This document shows positions 8,928 to 16,720 of a DNA stretch of 17,020 nt, piece after piece; position 1 is the first letter of the stretch; the number at the start of each line of letters is the position of its first letter. Source of the DNA: Gammaproteobacteria bacterium. GTDB taxonomy: Bacteria > Pseudomonadota > Gammaproteobacteria > Steroidobacterales > Steroidobacteraceae. Below the pieces are notes generated by a model. It was not told where the DNA came from and searched no databases. It saw only the letters and a list, made by a program, of their open reading frames with translations. Both the position numbers and the translations under genes were made by a program. The stretch is from NCBI GenBank assembly GCA_028293725.1, contig JAQGOE010000196.1:1-17020 (forward strand). Direction: 5' to 3'.

Positions 8928-11246
8928 ATGTCAACGCGTCACGAAAGCGCACATTTACACGTCAGCGGTCGGGCATTGTACGCGGATGACATCCCCCTTC
9001 CGGCCAACACTCTGCACGCGGCATTCGGTCTGAGCAGCATTGCTCACGGACGAATTCGCGCGCTGGATCTTGCCCCTGTCCGGGAATCCCCAGGAGTGGT
9101 CGCTATTGCGGTCGCCGCCGATGTTCCTGGAGAGAACAACTACGGCAGCGCCGTCCACGACGATCCGATCTTCGCGCCCGACCTGGTGCAATACGTCGGT
9201 CAACCCTTGTTTGCCGTTGCGGCGGATTCCTACACGGCGGCGAGAAAGGCCGCGCGGCGCGCTCGTGTCGATTACGACTCATTGCCCGCGATATTAGACA
9301 TTCGCGCAGCGCTGGCAGCGCGGATCACCGTTCTGCCAACCCAGCGCCTCACGCGAGGCCGACCGCAAGAGGCACTCGCCGAGGCACCCCACCGAATGCA
9401 GGGGACCGTCCACATCGGAGGTCAGGATCACTTTTATCTCGAGGGACAGATCGCCATCGCGGTGCCTCAGGAAGATGGGGCCATGCTGGTTCACAGCTCG
9501 ACACAACACCCTTCGGAAGTACAACAGATCGTCGCCCATGCCCTGCGAAAGCAGGCGAACCAGGTTACCGTCCAATGCCGGCGCATGGGTGGCGGGTTTG
9601 GCGGCAAGGAAACCCAACCCGCGCTGATCGCGGCTGCCGCGGCTGTGCTGGCGCAGAAGACCGGCAGGCCGGTGAAGCTGCGGCTCGATCGGGATACCGA
9701 CATGATCATGACCGGTAAACGGCATGACTTTCTGGCCGATTACACGGTGGGATTCGACGCGAGCGGCCGGATTCTCGCATTGACCGTGATGTTGGCGTCC
9801 CGCTGTGGGTATTCCGCGGACCTGTCCGGGCCGGTGAACGATCGCGCGATGATGCATATCGACAATGCCTACTTTCTCGAGAATGTGGACATCGTCTCGC
9901 ATCGCTGCAAGACCCATACGGTATCCAACACTGCTTTCCGGGGCTTCGGCGGCCCGCAGGGCATGATGGTCATCGAGCAGGTCATCGACTCCATCGCGCG
10001 GGCGCTGGGAATGGACCCGCTTGAGGTGAGACGCTGCAATTTCTACGGAATCGACGACCGTAATGTGACGCACTACGGACAGACCGTCGAACATAACCTC
10101 ATTCACACGATTGTCGATCGCCTCGCGGAGAGCAGTCACTATCAGGAGCGCCGCAAGCAAGTCGAGGAATGGAACGACACCCATCGGCTTGTCAGGCGAG
10201 GTCTCGCCCTCACGCCGGTGAAGTTTGGCATTTCCTTTACGGCCACCATGTTCAACCAGGCCGGCGCGCTCATCCACGTCTACACCGACGGTACTGTGCT
10301 GCTGAACCACGGCGGTACGGAAATGGGGCAGGGGCTTTTCACCAAGGTTGCGCAGGTAGTTGCGACCGAGTTCGGATTGCCGCTCACGGCGGTTCGTGTG
10401 TCGGCAACCGACACTTCGAAAGTACCGAACACCTCGGCCAGCGCCGCGTCGGCGAGTGCGGACCTCAACGGGAAGGCGGCTCAGGCCGCGGCAGAAACCA
10501 TCCGTGGGCGGTTGGTGCAATTCGCCTGCGAGACTTTCGGCGTCGCGGCGACGGCGGTTGTTTTTCGCGACGGCAAGGTCTTCATCGGCGAGCGGCATCT
10601 GCCGTTTGCCGACCTCGTGATGCAGGCCTACCGCGCCCGAGTCTCGTTATCGGCGACGGGCTATTACCGTACGCCGAAGATCGAGTACGACAAGGCCACT
10701 CTGCGCGGCCGGCCCTTCTTTTACTTCGCTTACGGCGCGGCCTTGAGTGAGGTTGCCGTCGATACGCTGACGGGCGAGACGCAGCTTCTGCGGGTTGACA
10801 TCCTCCACGATGCCGGGCGGTCGCTCAACCCCGCTATCGACCTCGGTCAGGTCGAAGGTGGATTCCTTCAGGGCGTGGGTTGGCTCACGTCGGAGGAACT
10901 GTGGTGGAACGCGAAGGGCGAGTTGCGGACCCATGCGCCGTCGACCTACAAAATTCCGACCGCGCGCGACTGGCCGCCCCACTCGCAGGTGAAACTGCTC
11001 GACGAGCGGCCCAATGGCGAAGAAACCATCTATCGCTCAAAGGCGGTGGGTGAGCCGCCCCTGATGTTGGCGATTTCTGTTTTTCTGGCGATTCGCGACG
11101 CCATCGCCAGTTGCGGGCCGCCGGGCGTGCAGCCCGATTTGACCGCACCGGCAACGCCTGAGTCGGTACTGCGTTCCCTTGCAAGCGTTCGCTCGGAGAC
11201 GGCGCCTCAGGCCGCCGCCGGCGCTCGCGTGGAGGCCGACGTATGA
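8928..11246 (+). CDS. xdhB: Xanthine dehydrogenase large subunit (molybdopterin-binding)
   Basis: Catalytic subunit that oxidises hypoxanthine to xanthine and xanthine to urate at a molybdenum cofactor. The ATG at 8928 gives 772 residues and starts MSTRHESAHLHVSG, which aligns with the start of the family. Catalytic positions equivalent to bovine E802, R880 and E1261 are present as E228 (GGFGGKE), R306 (NDRAMMH) and E709 (GEPPLML). Other cofactor motifs are FRGFGGPQG and GTEMGQG. All key residues are kept, so this should be a working purine hydroxylase rather than another aldehyde oxidase-type enzyme. The stop overlaps the xdhC start as ATGA. An upstream in-frame start at 8805 lies deep inside xdhA and is not credible. 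Confidence 0.96.
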   Translation: MSTRHESAHLHVSGRALYADDIPLPANTLHAAFGLSSIAHGRIRALDLAPVRESPGVVAIAVAADVPGENNYGSAVHDDPIFAPDLVQYVGQPLFAVAADSYTAARKAARRARVDYDSLPAILDIRAALAARITVLPTQRLTRGRPQEALAEAPHRMQGTVHIGGQDHFYLEGQIAIAVPQEDGAMLVHSSTQHPSEVQQIVAHALRKQANQVTVQCRRMGGGFGGKETQPALIAAAAAVLAQKTGRPVKLRLDRDTDMIMTGKRHDFLADYTVGFDASGRILALTVMLASRCGYSADLSGPVNDRAMMHIDNAYFLENVDIVSHRCKTHTVSNTAFRGFGGPQGMMVIEQVIDSIARALGMDPLEVRRCNFYGIDDRNVTHYGQTVEHNLIHTIVDRLAESSHYQERRKQVEEWNDTHRLVRRGLALTPVKFGISFTATMFNQAGALIHVYTDGTVLLNHGGTEMGQGLFTKVAQVVATEFGLPLTAVRVSATDTSKVPNTSASAASASADLNGKAAQAAAETIRGRLVQFACETFGVAATAVVFRDGKVFIGERHLPFADLVMQAYRARVSLSATGYYRTPKIEYDKATLRGRPFFYFAYGAALSEVAVDTLTGETQLLRVDILHDAGRSLNPAIDLGQVEGGFLQGVGWLTSEELWWNAKGELRTHAPSTYKIPTARDWPPHSQVKLLDERPNGEETIYRSKAVGEPPLMLAISVFLAIRDAIASCGPPGVQPDLTAPATPESVLRSLASVRSETAPQAAAGARVEADV

Positions 11247-12379
11247 GCGACTTACTTCGAGAGAACGGGCTACCTCGAGATTGGCTGCCTACCCTCGTTA
11301 GGTTCCTGGATCGCGAGCCCGCGGTCGTGCGTATCGTCGTAGCCGAAGTTCGGGGCTCGACGCCGCGGGAGCCCGGTGCATTCATGCTAGTTGGGCGCGA
11401 CGGTGTCGAGGGGTCGATCGGGGGTGGCCAGCTCGAGTGGGAAGCCATCGCCGGCGCGCGTGAGTTGCTTGAAGACGCGACCGTCGCGGCTCGGGTCACC
11501 AAGGTTGTGCTGGGTGCCGATGTCGGTCAGTGTTGTGGCGGTGTCGTGTCGCTTTGGTTGGAGCGGTTTACTCGCGACAGTTTGGAATTGCTTGGCAAGG
11601 CCGGCGATGCCGGGGCCCGCGGGTGCGCGGTGTTGAGTAGCACGATTAGGGGCGCCCGCGTCGAACACAAGGTTGCGCGACGCGCGGGGGAGGAAATCAC
11701 CGAGCGCCTGTTTCGCGAGCCCCGCCAGCGCGCTCACCCAATTTTGACGCGTAACGCGGCGGGCGAAGTTACCTTCATCGAGCGACTGGACGATGAGTTC
11801 CCCGCTGTCTGGCTCTACGGCGCCGGCCACGTTGGGCAGGCGCTAGCGCGAATTCTGGCGGAGTTACCCCTCCGTCTGACCTGGATCGATTCCCGCGCCG
11901 AGTTGTTTCCCGAAACGCTTAGCGGAGGAGTGCGGGTCCTTCACGACGCCGACAGCGTCGCGACCGTGTCCGAAGCGCCGGTGGGGGCTTACTTTATTGT
12001 CATGTCGCACAGCCACCCGCTGGACTTTGCCTTGTGTCATGCACTTCTCGAGCGCAACGATTTCGCTTGGCTCGGGCTCATCGGCTCCGCGAGCAAGGCC
12101 GCCCGGTTCCGGTCGCGGCTGAGACGCGCCGGCCTCGGCGCCGATGTGATCGGCAAGCTCGTTTGCCCGATCGGTGTCGATGGAATCGAGAGCAAGTGGC
12201 CGGCGGCTATTGCGGTCGCCGTAGCGGCCCAGTTGATGCAGCGGATTTCTGCGGTTGGGGTTAGGCAACCCGAGGTCCTCATCCAGGGGCGAGCCGAAAT
12301 CGGTGACCCGGCCTGTGCCCCGGAAAATTGCGCGACGTGTGGTTCGGCCGCGGGCGGTCCGGGTACGGTGAATTCTTGA
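11243..12379 (+). CDS. xdhC: XdhC, molybdenum cofactor maturation/insertion protein for xanthine dehydrogenase
   Basis: Binds molybdenum cofactor and delivers its sulfurated form to XdhB (known role in Rhodobacter). The 378-residue chain shows the two family domains: an N-terminal XdhC/CoxI part with RGSTPREPGAFML, GSIGGGQLE and GQCCGG, then a Rossmann-like part with LYGAGHVGQALA, FIVMSHSHPLD, GLIGSASKAARF and CPIGVDGIESKWPAAIA. It overlaps xdhB by 4 bp (ATGA) and its TGA overlaps the TTG start of puuD by 4 bp, so translation is coupled on both sides. Unusual for the family as I know it is a C-terminal tail with three Cys (C358, C363, C366; spacing CX4CX2C) followed by a Gly/Ala-rich end. Function of the tail is unknown to me. 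Confidence 0.94.
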   Translation: MSDLLRENGLPRDWLPTLVRFLDREPAVVRIVVAEVRGSTPREPGAFMLVGRDGVEGSIGGGQLEWEAIAGARELLEDATVAARVTKVVLGADVGQCCGGVVSLWLERFTRDSLELLGKAGDAGARGCAVLSSTIRGARVEHKVARRAGEEITERLFREPRQRAHPILTRNAAGEVTFIERLDDEFPAVWLYGAGHVGQALARILAELPLRLTWIDSRAELFPETLSGGVRVLHDADSVATVSEAPVGAYFIVMSHSHPLDFALCHALLERNDFAWLGLIGSASKAARFRSRLRRAGLGADVIGKLVCPIGVDGIESKWPAAIAVAVAAQLMQRISAVGVRQPEVLIQGRAEIGDPACAPENCATCGSAAGGPGTVNS

Positions 12380-13692
12380 TCGACTATCTGCTGGATTGGT
12401 GCGGCCTACTCGTCCGCTGGCTGCACGTCGTTGCCGGAATCGCCTGGATCGGCTCGTCGTTCTACTTCGTCTGGCTGGATAACCACCTGGAGCCGCAGGG
12501 CGCCTCCGAGCCCGTCGATCCCAACGTCGCGGGCGAGTTGTGGGCCGTCCACGGCGGCGGCTTCTACCGCTCGCGGAAATACCGAGTTGCACCCGCGGTC
12601 TTGCCGCCGACGCTGCACTGGTTCTACTGGGAAGCCTACACGACCTGGCTGTCCGGATTCGGCCTTCTGTTTCTGTTGTATTTCCTGCGTGCCGAAGCCT
12701 ATCTCATCGATCCTTCCGTACTCGCGCTCACCAAGTCTGCGGCAATCGCCATTACTCTGGCAGTGTTGGTAGTGAGCTGGCTCGTCTATGACGGCCTATG
12801 CCGTTCCCCACTGGGCCGTAACGGGCGTGCGCTGGCTGTCGCGGTGGCGTTGGTTACCGCCGTAGAGGCGTGGGGAGTCTGTCATCTGTTCGGAGGACGC
12901 GGAGCATTCATGGTGTTCGGTGCCGCTTTGGGCACGATCATGGTCGCTAACGTGTTGATCGTGATTATCCCGGGCCAGCGGGAGCTCGTTCGAGCCAAAC
13001 GCGAAGGCCGGGAACCCGATCCCGGCCCAGGTCTGCGCGGCAAGCAGCGGTCCGTACACAACACGTATTTCACGCTACCCGTGATATTCGTAATGATCAG
13101 CAATCACTACGCGATGACCTACGGCGCGCGCTACAACTGGCTCGTGCTCATTGCAATGAGCTTCGCCGGCGCTTGCATTCGGGGTTGGTTTGTCGCCCGG
13201 CACAAGCCAGCGGGACGTCGCGGAGTTGCCTCGGCGGTGCCAGCAGCGCTCGGGGTGTTGACGCTGGCGGGGGTGGTGGTGGCGCTTGCCCCGGAGAGTG
13301 GCCCTTCGCCGCTCGGCGCTGCCCTCGGCCTTGGTGACGGTACCGGCATGGGCCCCAATGCTGCCGCCGGGCCGAACTCTGGCGCCGGGCCGAACTCTGG
13401 CGGTTCCGCTTCCACGGTACCACCCGGCGACGTCACGCAAGTCCAATCCATCGTCGAGCAGCGCTGCGTCCCATGCCACAGCACGCATCCGTCCTCTCAG
13501 TTCGGCTTCAACGCGCCCCCCAACGGTGTCGTGCTCGAAACGCTCGATCAGCTGCGCGCACATCTACCCGAAGTACAAAAACAGGTCACATTGCGCACCA
13601 TGCCACTAGGTAATCTCACCGGAATGACCGACGCGGAGCGTGCGACGGTTTTGATGTGGATCGGACACGGCGCCGCAGGGCGCGCTCCATGA
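12376..13692 (+). CDS. puuD: Membrane-bound urate hydroxylase/oxidase with C-terminal cytochrome c domain
   Basis: Oxidises urate to 5-hydroxyisourate and sends electrons to the respiratory chain through its own heme, replacing soluble uricase. About 438 residues. The first ~300 form the Urate_ox_N membrane domain with eight hydrophobic helices, beginning YLLDWCGLLVRWLH and including GIAWIGSSFYFVWLDN. A Gly/Asn/Pro-rich linker follows, containing an 18-bp tandem repeat. The C-terminal domain has a c-type heme site, C364-V-P-C367-H368, with M409 (TMPLGN) as probable second iron ligand; heme c attachment places this domain in the periplasm. The start is most likely TTG at 12376, overlapping the xdhC stop as TTGA with GGTGA just upstream, because family members begin at this point; no ATG is available nearby. 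The stop overlaps the uraD ATG (ATGA). Confidence 0.93.
   Translation: MIDYLLDWCGLLVRWLHVVAGIAWIGSSFYFVWLDNHLEPQGASEPVDPNVAGELWAVHGGGFYRSRKYRVAPAVLPPTLHWFYWEAYTTWLSGFGLLFLLYFLRAEAYLIDPSVLALTKSAAIAITLAVLVVSWLVYDGLCRSPLGRNGRALAVAVALVTAVEAWGVCHLFGGRGAFMVFGAALGTIMVANVLIVIIPGQRELVRAKREGREPDPGPGLRGKQRSVHNTYFTLPVIFVMISNHYAMTYGARYNWLVLIAMSFAGACIRGWFVARHKPAGRRGVASAVPAALGVLTLAGVVVALAPESGPSPLGAALGLGDGTGMGPNAAAGPNSGAGPNSGGSASTVPPGDVTQVQSIVEQRCVPCHSTHPSSQFGFNAPPNGVVLETLDQLRAHLPEVQKQVTLRTMPLGNLTGMTDAERATVLMWIGHGAAGRAP
13366..13401 (+). repeat. 18-bp tandem duplication in the puuD linker
   Basis: Two identical adjacent copies of GCCGGGCCGAACTCTGGC (13366-13383 and 13384-13401) encode AGPNSG twice. A shorter related GPN unit (MGPNAAAGPN) lies just before. 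It sits in the flexible linker between the membrane domain and the cytochrome c domain, where length change should be tolerated. Confidence 0.9.
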
Positions 13693-14774
13693 TCACACTC
13701 GAAGCGTTGAATACACTCCCAGTCGATGAGTTCACCTCGGTCCTCGGCGCTATCTTCGAACACTCTCCCTGGGTGGCACAGCGCGCCGCAACGGCACGAC
13801 CCTTTTCCTCGCGCCTGGCACTGCTCGATGCCATGCGTGCCGTCGTACAGGCGGCCCCGATCGAAGAGCAATTGGGATTGATCCGGGCGCACCCGCAACT
13901 CGGTGCGCGGGGACGCAAGCGGTTGGAGCTCACAGAAGCCTCAGCACACGAACAGCGACGCGCCGGCCTCGACGCCTGCACAGACGAGGAATTCGCTCAG
14001 CTGCTGCTACTCAACACCGCCTACGACGGGAAATTCGCGTTTCCCTTCATCCTTGCAGTACGCGGGCATGACCCCGATTCCATTCTGGCCGCGATGGCCA
14101 GCCGTTTGAACAACGACGCCGAGTTGGAGCGGCACACGGCGCTGACGCAGATCGGTTTGATCGGCGGCTATCGCCTGGCTGACCTGGTCGCCAGTCCAGC
14201 GGGCGCCGAGGTCAAAGCCATGAGCGACAGGTTGGTATCCAGCGCCACCGCCCACAATGCCACGGCCACCGCCGCCGCGCTCCTGCGCGAATGGATGCTC
14301 GCCGCCAATCTGGAGGTCTATCCCGGCGCTGCCGGCAACCTGGCGGGCGTCCAGCAAAACGATCCGAATGTTCCCTGCCTGCTTGTCGGCCTGTACTCCG
14401 ACTCGACTACCGAAGTCTTATGCCGCGACGGAGGTCTCGGCTCCCTGTTGGGTATCGCGGTCGCCCAACAGATCAGACAGAAGCGTCTTCCCAGCCACTT
14501 CGGCTTGTTGGTTCTGGCTTCTCCCGCGGACGAGCGACGCGGTAGTATTTTCCTCGACGCCCATCCGGGCGCGATCCGGAATGCGCCCGTATTGACGGTC
14601 ACCGAGACGGACCCCAGCTCCTCCCCCTTGCGGGCCGCAGGAATCACTCGCTGCATAGTGCTCGTCCACCAAGGCCCCGCAGGCGACAGCAGCGCCCTCG
14701 ATGCCCGCACTCTCGAGCGCGCCGCCCAGTCTCTGGAAGATTTTTTGACCCAGCCCCGAAAAATTCAAGAATAA
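13689..14774 (+). CDS. uraD: OHCU decarboxylase with degenerate M20-peptidase-like C-terminal extension
   Basis: Decarboxylates OHCU to S-allantoin, the last step of urate breakdown seen here. The ATG at 13689 (ATGA overlap with puuD) gives 361 residues, about twice the usual 160-170. Residues 1 to ~167 are a complete UraD domain: catalytic H68 in RAHPQL, E88-Q in the AHEQRRAGLD stretch, NTAYDGKFAFPFI, and the closing ALTQIGLIGGYRL helix. Residues ~185-361 resemble the start of an M20 amidohydrolase of the allantoate amidohydrolase type (REWM, GAAGNLAGV, then a strand-loop where GSHLD is expected). There GLYSD carries Y235 in place of the metal His, and the expected bridging Asp aligns with G250. 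The domain is also far too short. I infer a non-catalytic remnant or structural extension still in frame. Codon use does not change across the join. Confidence 0.9.
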   Translation: MITLEALNTLPVDEFTSVLGAIFEHSPWVAQRAATARPFSSRLALLDAMRAVVQAAPIEEQLGLIRAHPQLGARGRKRLELTEASAHEQRRAGLDACTDEEFAQLLLLNTAYDGKFAFPFILAVRGHDPDSILAAMASRLNNDAELERHTALTQIGLIGGYRLADLVASPAGAEVKAMSDRLVSSATAHNATATAAALLREWMLAANLEVYPGAAGNLAGVQQNDPNVPCLLVGLYSDSTTEVLCRDGGLGSLLGIAVAQQIRQKRLPSHFGLLVLASPADERRGSIFLDAHPGAIRNAPVLTVTETDPSSSPLRAAGITRCIVLVHQGPAGDSSALDARTLERAAQSLEDFLTQPRKIQE

Positions 14775-14786
14775 AGACCCACACCT

Positions 14787-16097
14787 ATGCTGCAACGTCT
14801 GTTCGACCTGCAAGGCCATGGCACCACGGTCCGTACCGAAGTGTTTGCCGGGCTGACGACATTCCTGACCATGGCCTACATTGTCGTGGTCAATCCCCTG
14901 ATACTGGGTGAAGCCGGACTGCCCGTCGCCGGTGTCGCCGTCGCGACCTGTCTGTCGGCAGGGATTGGCAGCATCCTGATGGGATTCCTGTCCAACTACC
15001 CGCTGGCGCTGGCCCCGGGCATGGGCCTGAACGCCTATTTCACCTTCACCGTTGTGAAGGGCATGGGCCTGCCCTGGCAAACCGCGTTGGGATGCGTATT
15101 CCTCTCCGGCGTTGCCTTCATGTTGCTGACGGTTGCCGGTGTGCGCAAGCTGATCATCCGCGCATTACCCCGCTCACTGTTCGCCGCCGTAGGTGGCGGA
15201 ATCGGCCTGTTCATCGCCTTCATCGGTCTGCGGGACGCCGGCATCATTGTTGCCAGCCAGGGCACCGTGGTCGGGCTCGGTAAACTAACCGCCCCGTCGA
15301 CCGCACTCGCCATACTCGGCCTGCTGGTGATTGCCTCGTTGCAGGCCATGTCGGTGCGGGCCGCGATGCTGGTCGGCATCCTGCTCACCGCCATCCTGGC
15401 GTGGGTATTGGGTGTGTCCCATTTCGCGCCGGCTGCCTACAGCCTCGTCGACCTGGGGTCCACGGCTTTCAAACTGGACATCCCCGCCGCTTTGAATTTG
15501 AAGGGCGGCGTCGGCCTATCCCTGGTTGAGATCGTCTTCGTGTTTCTATTCGTCGACATGTTCGACAACGTGGGTACGCTCGTGGCGGTCACCAAGCGCG
15601 CCGGGCTGGTGGCCAAGGACGGTTCGATACCCCGTTTAAATCGTATCCTGCTGGCCGACTCGATCTCGATGTTGATAGGCGCGGTGGCGGGGACCAGTCC
15701 CGTCACGAGTTACATCGAAAGCGCCTCCGGTGTGGCGGTCGGTGGGCGCACCGGACTCACTGCCATCGTGGTCGGAATACTGTTTCTGTGTACCCTGTTT
15801 TTCGCGCCCATCGTCCAGGCCATCCCGGCCGTTGCGACCGCGCCCGCACTCATTCTGGTCGGTGCCCTGATGATGGGAGCTCTGACCGAGGTGGAATGGT
15901 CAAACCCGCTGGAGGCAATTCCCGCCTTTCTGACCGTGATCATCATTCCATTGAGCTATTCAATCGCCAACGGACTCGCCTTCGGTATCACGAGTTACGC
16001 GGTGTTGAAACTGGTGCGCGGACAGGCGCGGCTCAGCGACTGGCTGGTCTACCTTCTGGCGGCGCTCTGCGTGGCGCGATTTATTTATCTAGCGTGA
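14787..16097 (+). CDS. AzgA-type NCS2 permease (adenine/guanine/hypoxanthine)
   Basis: Inner-membrane purine base:proton symporter of the AzgA/PurP/GhxP branch of NCS2, distinct from the XanQ-like carrier at 3192. It has 436 residues, typical of the branch. Diagnostic stretches are TTFLTMAYIVVVNP near 24-37, ALAPGMGLNAYF at 74-85, DMFDNVGT at 257-264, and TSPVTSYIESASGVAVGGRTG from 303 with E311. Roughly 12-14 hydrophobic segments span the chain. It follows uraD by 12 nt and closes the plus-strand run, so it is likely co-transcribed with the oxidation genes, supplying adenine, guanine or hypoxanthine while the first permease probably handles xanthine or urate. Which bases it prefers cannot be settled from sequence. 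Its last 17 bp overlap the convergent phosphoribosyltransferase gene. Confidence 0.93.
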   Translation: MLQRLFDLQGHGTTVRTEVFAGLTTFLTMAYIVVVNPLILGEAGLPVAGVAVATCLSAGIGSILMGFLSNYPLALAPGMGLNAYFTFTVVKGMGLPWQTALGCVFLSGVAFMLLTVAGVRKLIIRALPRSLFAAVGGGIGLFIAFIGLRDAGIIVASQGTVVGLGKLTAPSTALAILGLLVIASLQAMSVRAAMLVGILLTAILAWVLGVSHFAPAAYSLVDLGSTAFKLDIPAALNLKGGVGLSLVEIVFVFLFVDMFDNVGTLVAVTKRAGLVAKDGSIPRLNRILLADSISMLIGAVAGTSPVTSYIESASGVAVGGRTGLTAIVVGILFLCTLFFAPIVQAIPAVATAPALILVGALMMGALTEVEWSNPLEAIPAFLTVIIIPLSYSIANGLAFGITSYAVLKLVRGQARLSDWLVYLLAALCVARFIYLA

Positions 16098-16650
16098 GCG
16101 CTGGCGCGAAGAAGTCCTCGCCAACGGGTTTGTTCGCCAGGATCTCCTCGCGGGTGAGGCCCTGGATCTCGTGTGGGAAAACCAACCACGCGTCGGTGGC
16201 GCGGACGTAGTAATCCGGAACTAGCGCGCTGCGGTTGCGTGTCGGCTTGTAGTAGACAGTGGCAATGCGGACCTTGGCCGGCAGGTTGCGCCGGCAACGG
16301 CGCTTGAGCTCTGACATCACCGCCTCGAGACTGCGCCCCGAATCAAACACATCGTCGACGATGAGAAGCTCGTCTTCGGCTGAGACGCGCGAAACCAGGT
16401 AGTCGGTCGCATGCACGCGGACGGTTTTGGCCTGCTGATCGATCCCTGTATACGAAGAGGTCCGGATCGGGATGTGGTCGGCGTGAATCCCGTGGTATTC
16501 GAGCACTTCCTGCACAGTGATACCGATCGGCGCCCCGCCGCGCCACATGGCCACGAGAAAAGTGGGCCGCAGGCCGCTGCGTATAATGAGCCTGGCGAGC
16601 TCCATCGAGTCACGCAGCAGCGAATCGGCTGAAATAAACGTCTTTTCCAT
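16081..16650 (-). CDS. Hypoxanthine phosphoribosyltransferase-like protein
   Basis: A 189-residue type I phosphoribosyltransferase. The PRPP-binding loop is clear at 95-107, LLIVDDVFDSGRS, with D99-D100; an upstream MWRGGAPIG loop and RTSSYTG at 63-69 fit the hypoxanthine/guanine group, and WLVFPHE near the C-terminus is where purine-stacking aromatics usually lie. It would join hypoxanthine or guanine to PRPP, returning bases to the nucleotide pool and competing with the oxidation pathway beside it. Start at 16650 ATG, with a weak AAGAG 9 nt upstream. It lies 70 bp downstream of the alpha/beta hydrolase on the same strand and could share its transcript. The base preference (hypoxanthine, guanine or xanthine) is inferred from family and neighbourhood. 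Confidence 0.87.
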   Translation of the reverse strand: MEKTFISADSLLRDSMELARLIIRSGLRPTFLVAMWRGGAPIGITVQEVLEYHGIHADHIPIRTSSYTGIDQQAKTVRVHATDYLVSRVSAEDELLIVDDVFDSGRSLEAVMSELKRRCRRNLPAKVRIATVYYKPTRNRSALVPDYYVRATDAWLVFPHEIQGLTREEILANKPVGEDFFAPALTLDK

Positions 16651-16720
16651 AGGTCGTGACTCTTGGGTTCGTAAGCCGGTGCGGGCGTCGGCGGCGCCAA
16701 TTATGCACCCAGCGCTCCCG

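Noticed and set aside
9294..10598. Long minus-strand open frame of 434 codons opposite xdhB
   Set aside because: Lies wholly antisense to a gene with intact catalytic motifs, shows no domain or membrane pattern, and is Arg/His-rich as expected for a GC-rich shadow frame.
13689..14774. Frameshift or pseudogene in uraD
   Set aside because: The UraD domain is complete, the frame is open to the end, and the neighbouring spacing is normal; only the C-terminal extension is degenerate.
16651..16720. Terminator or promoter in the 70-bp gap between the hydrolase and Hpt-like genes
   Set aside because: No hairpin followed by a U-run and no convincing -35/-10 pair on the minus strand.
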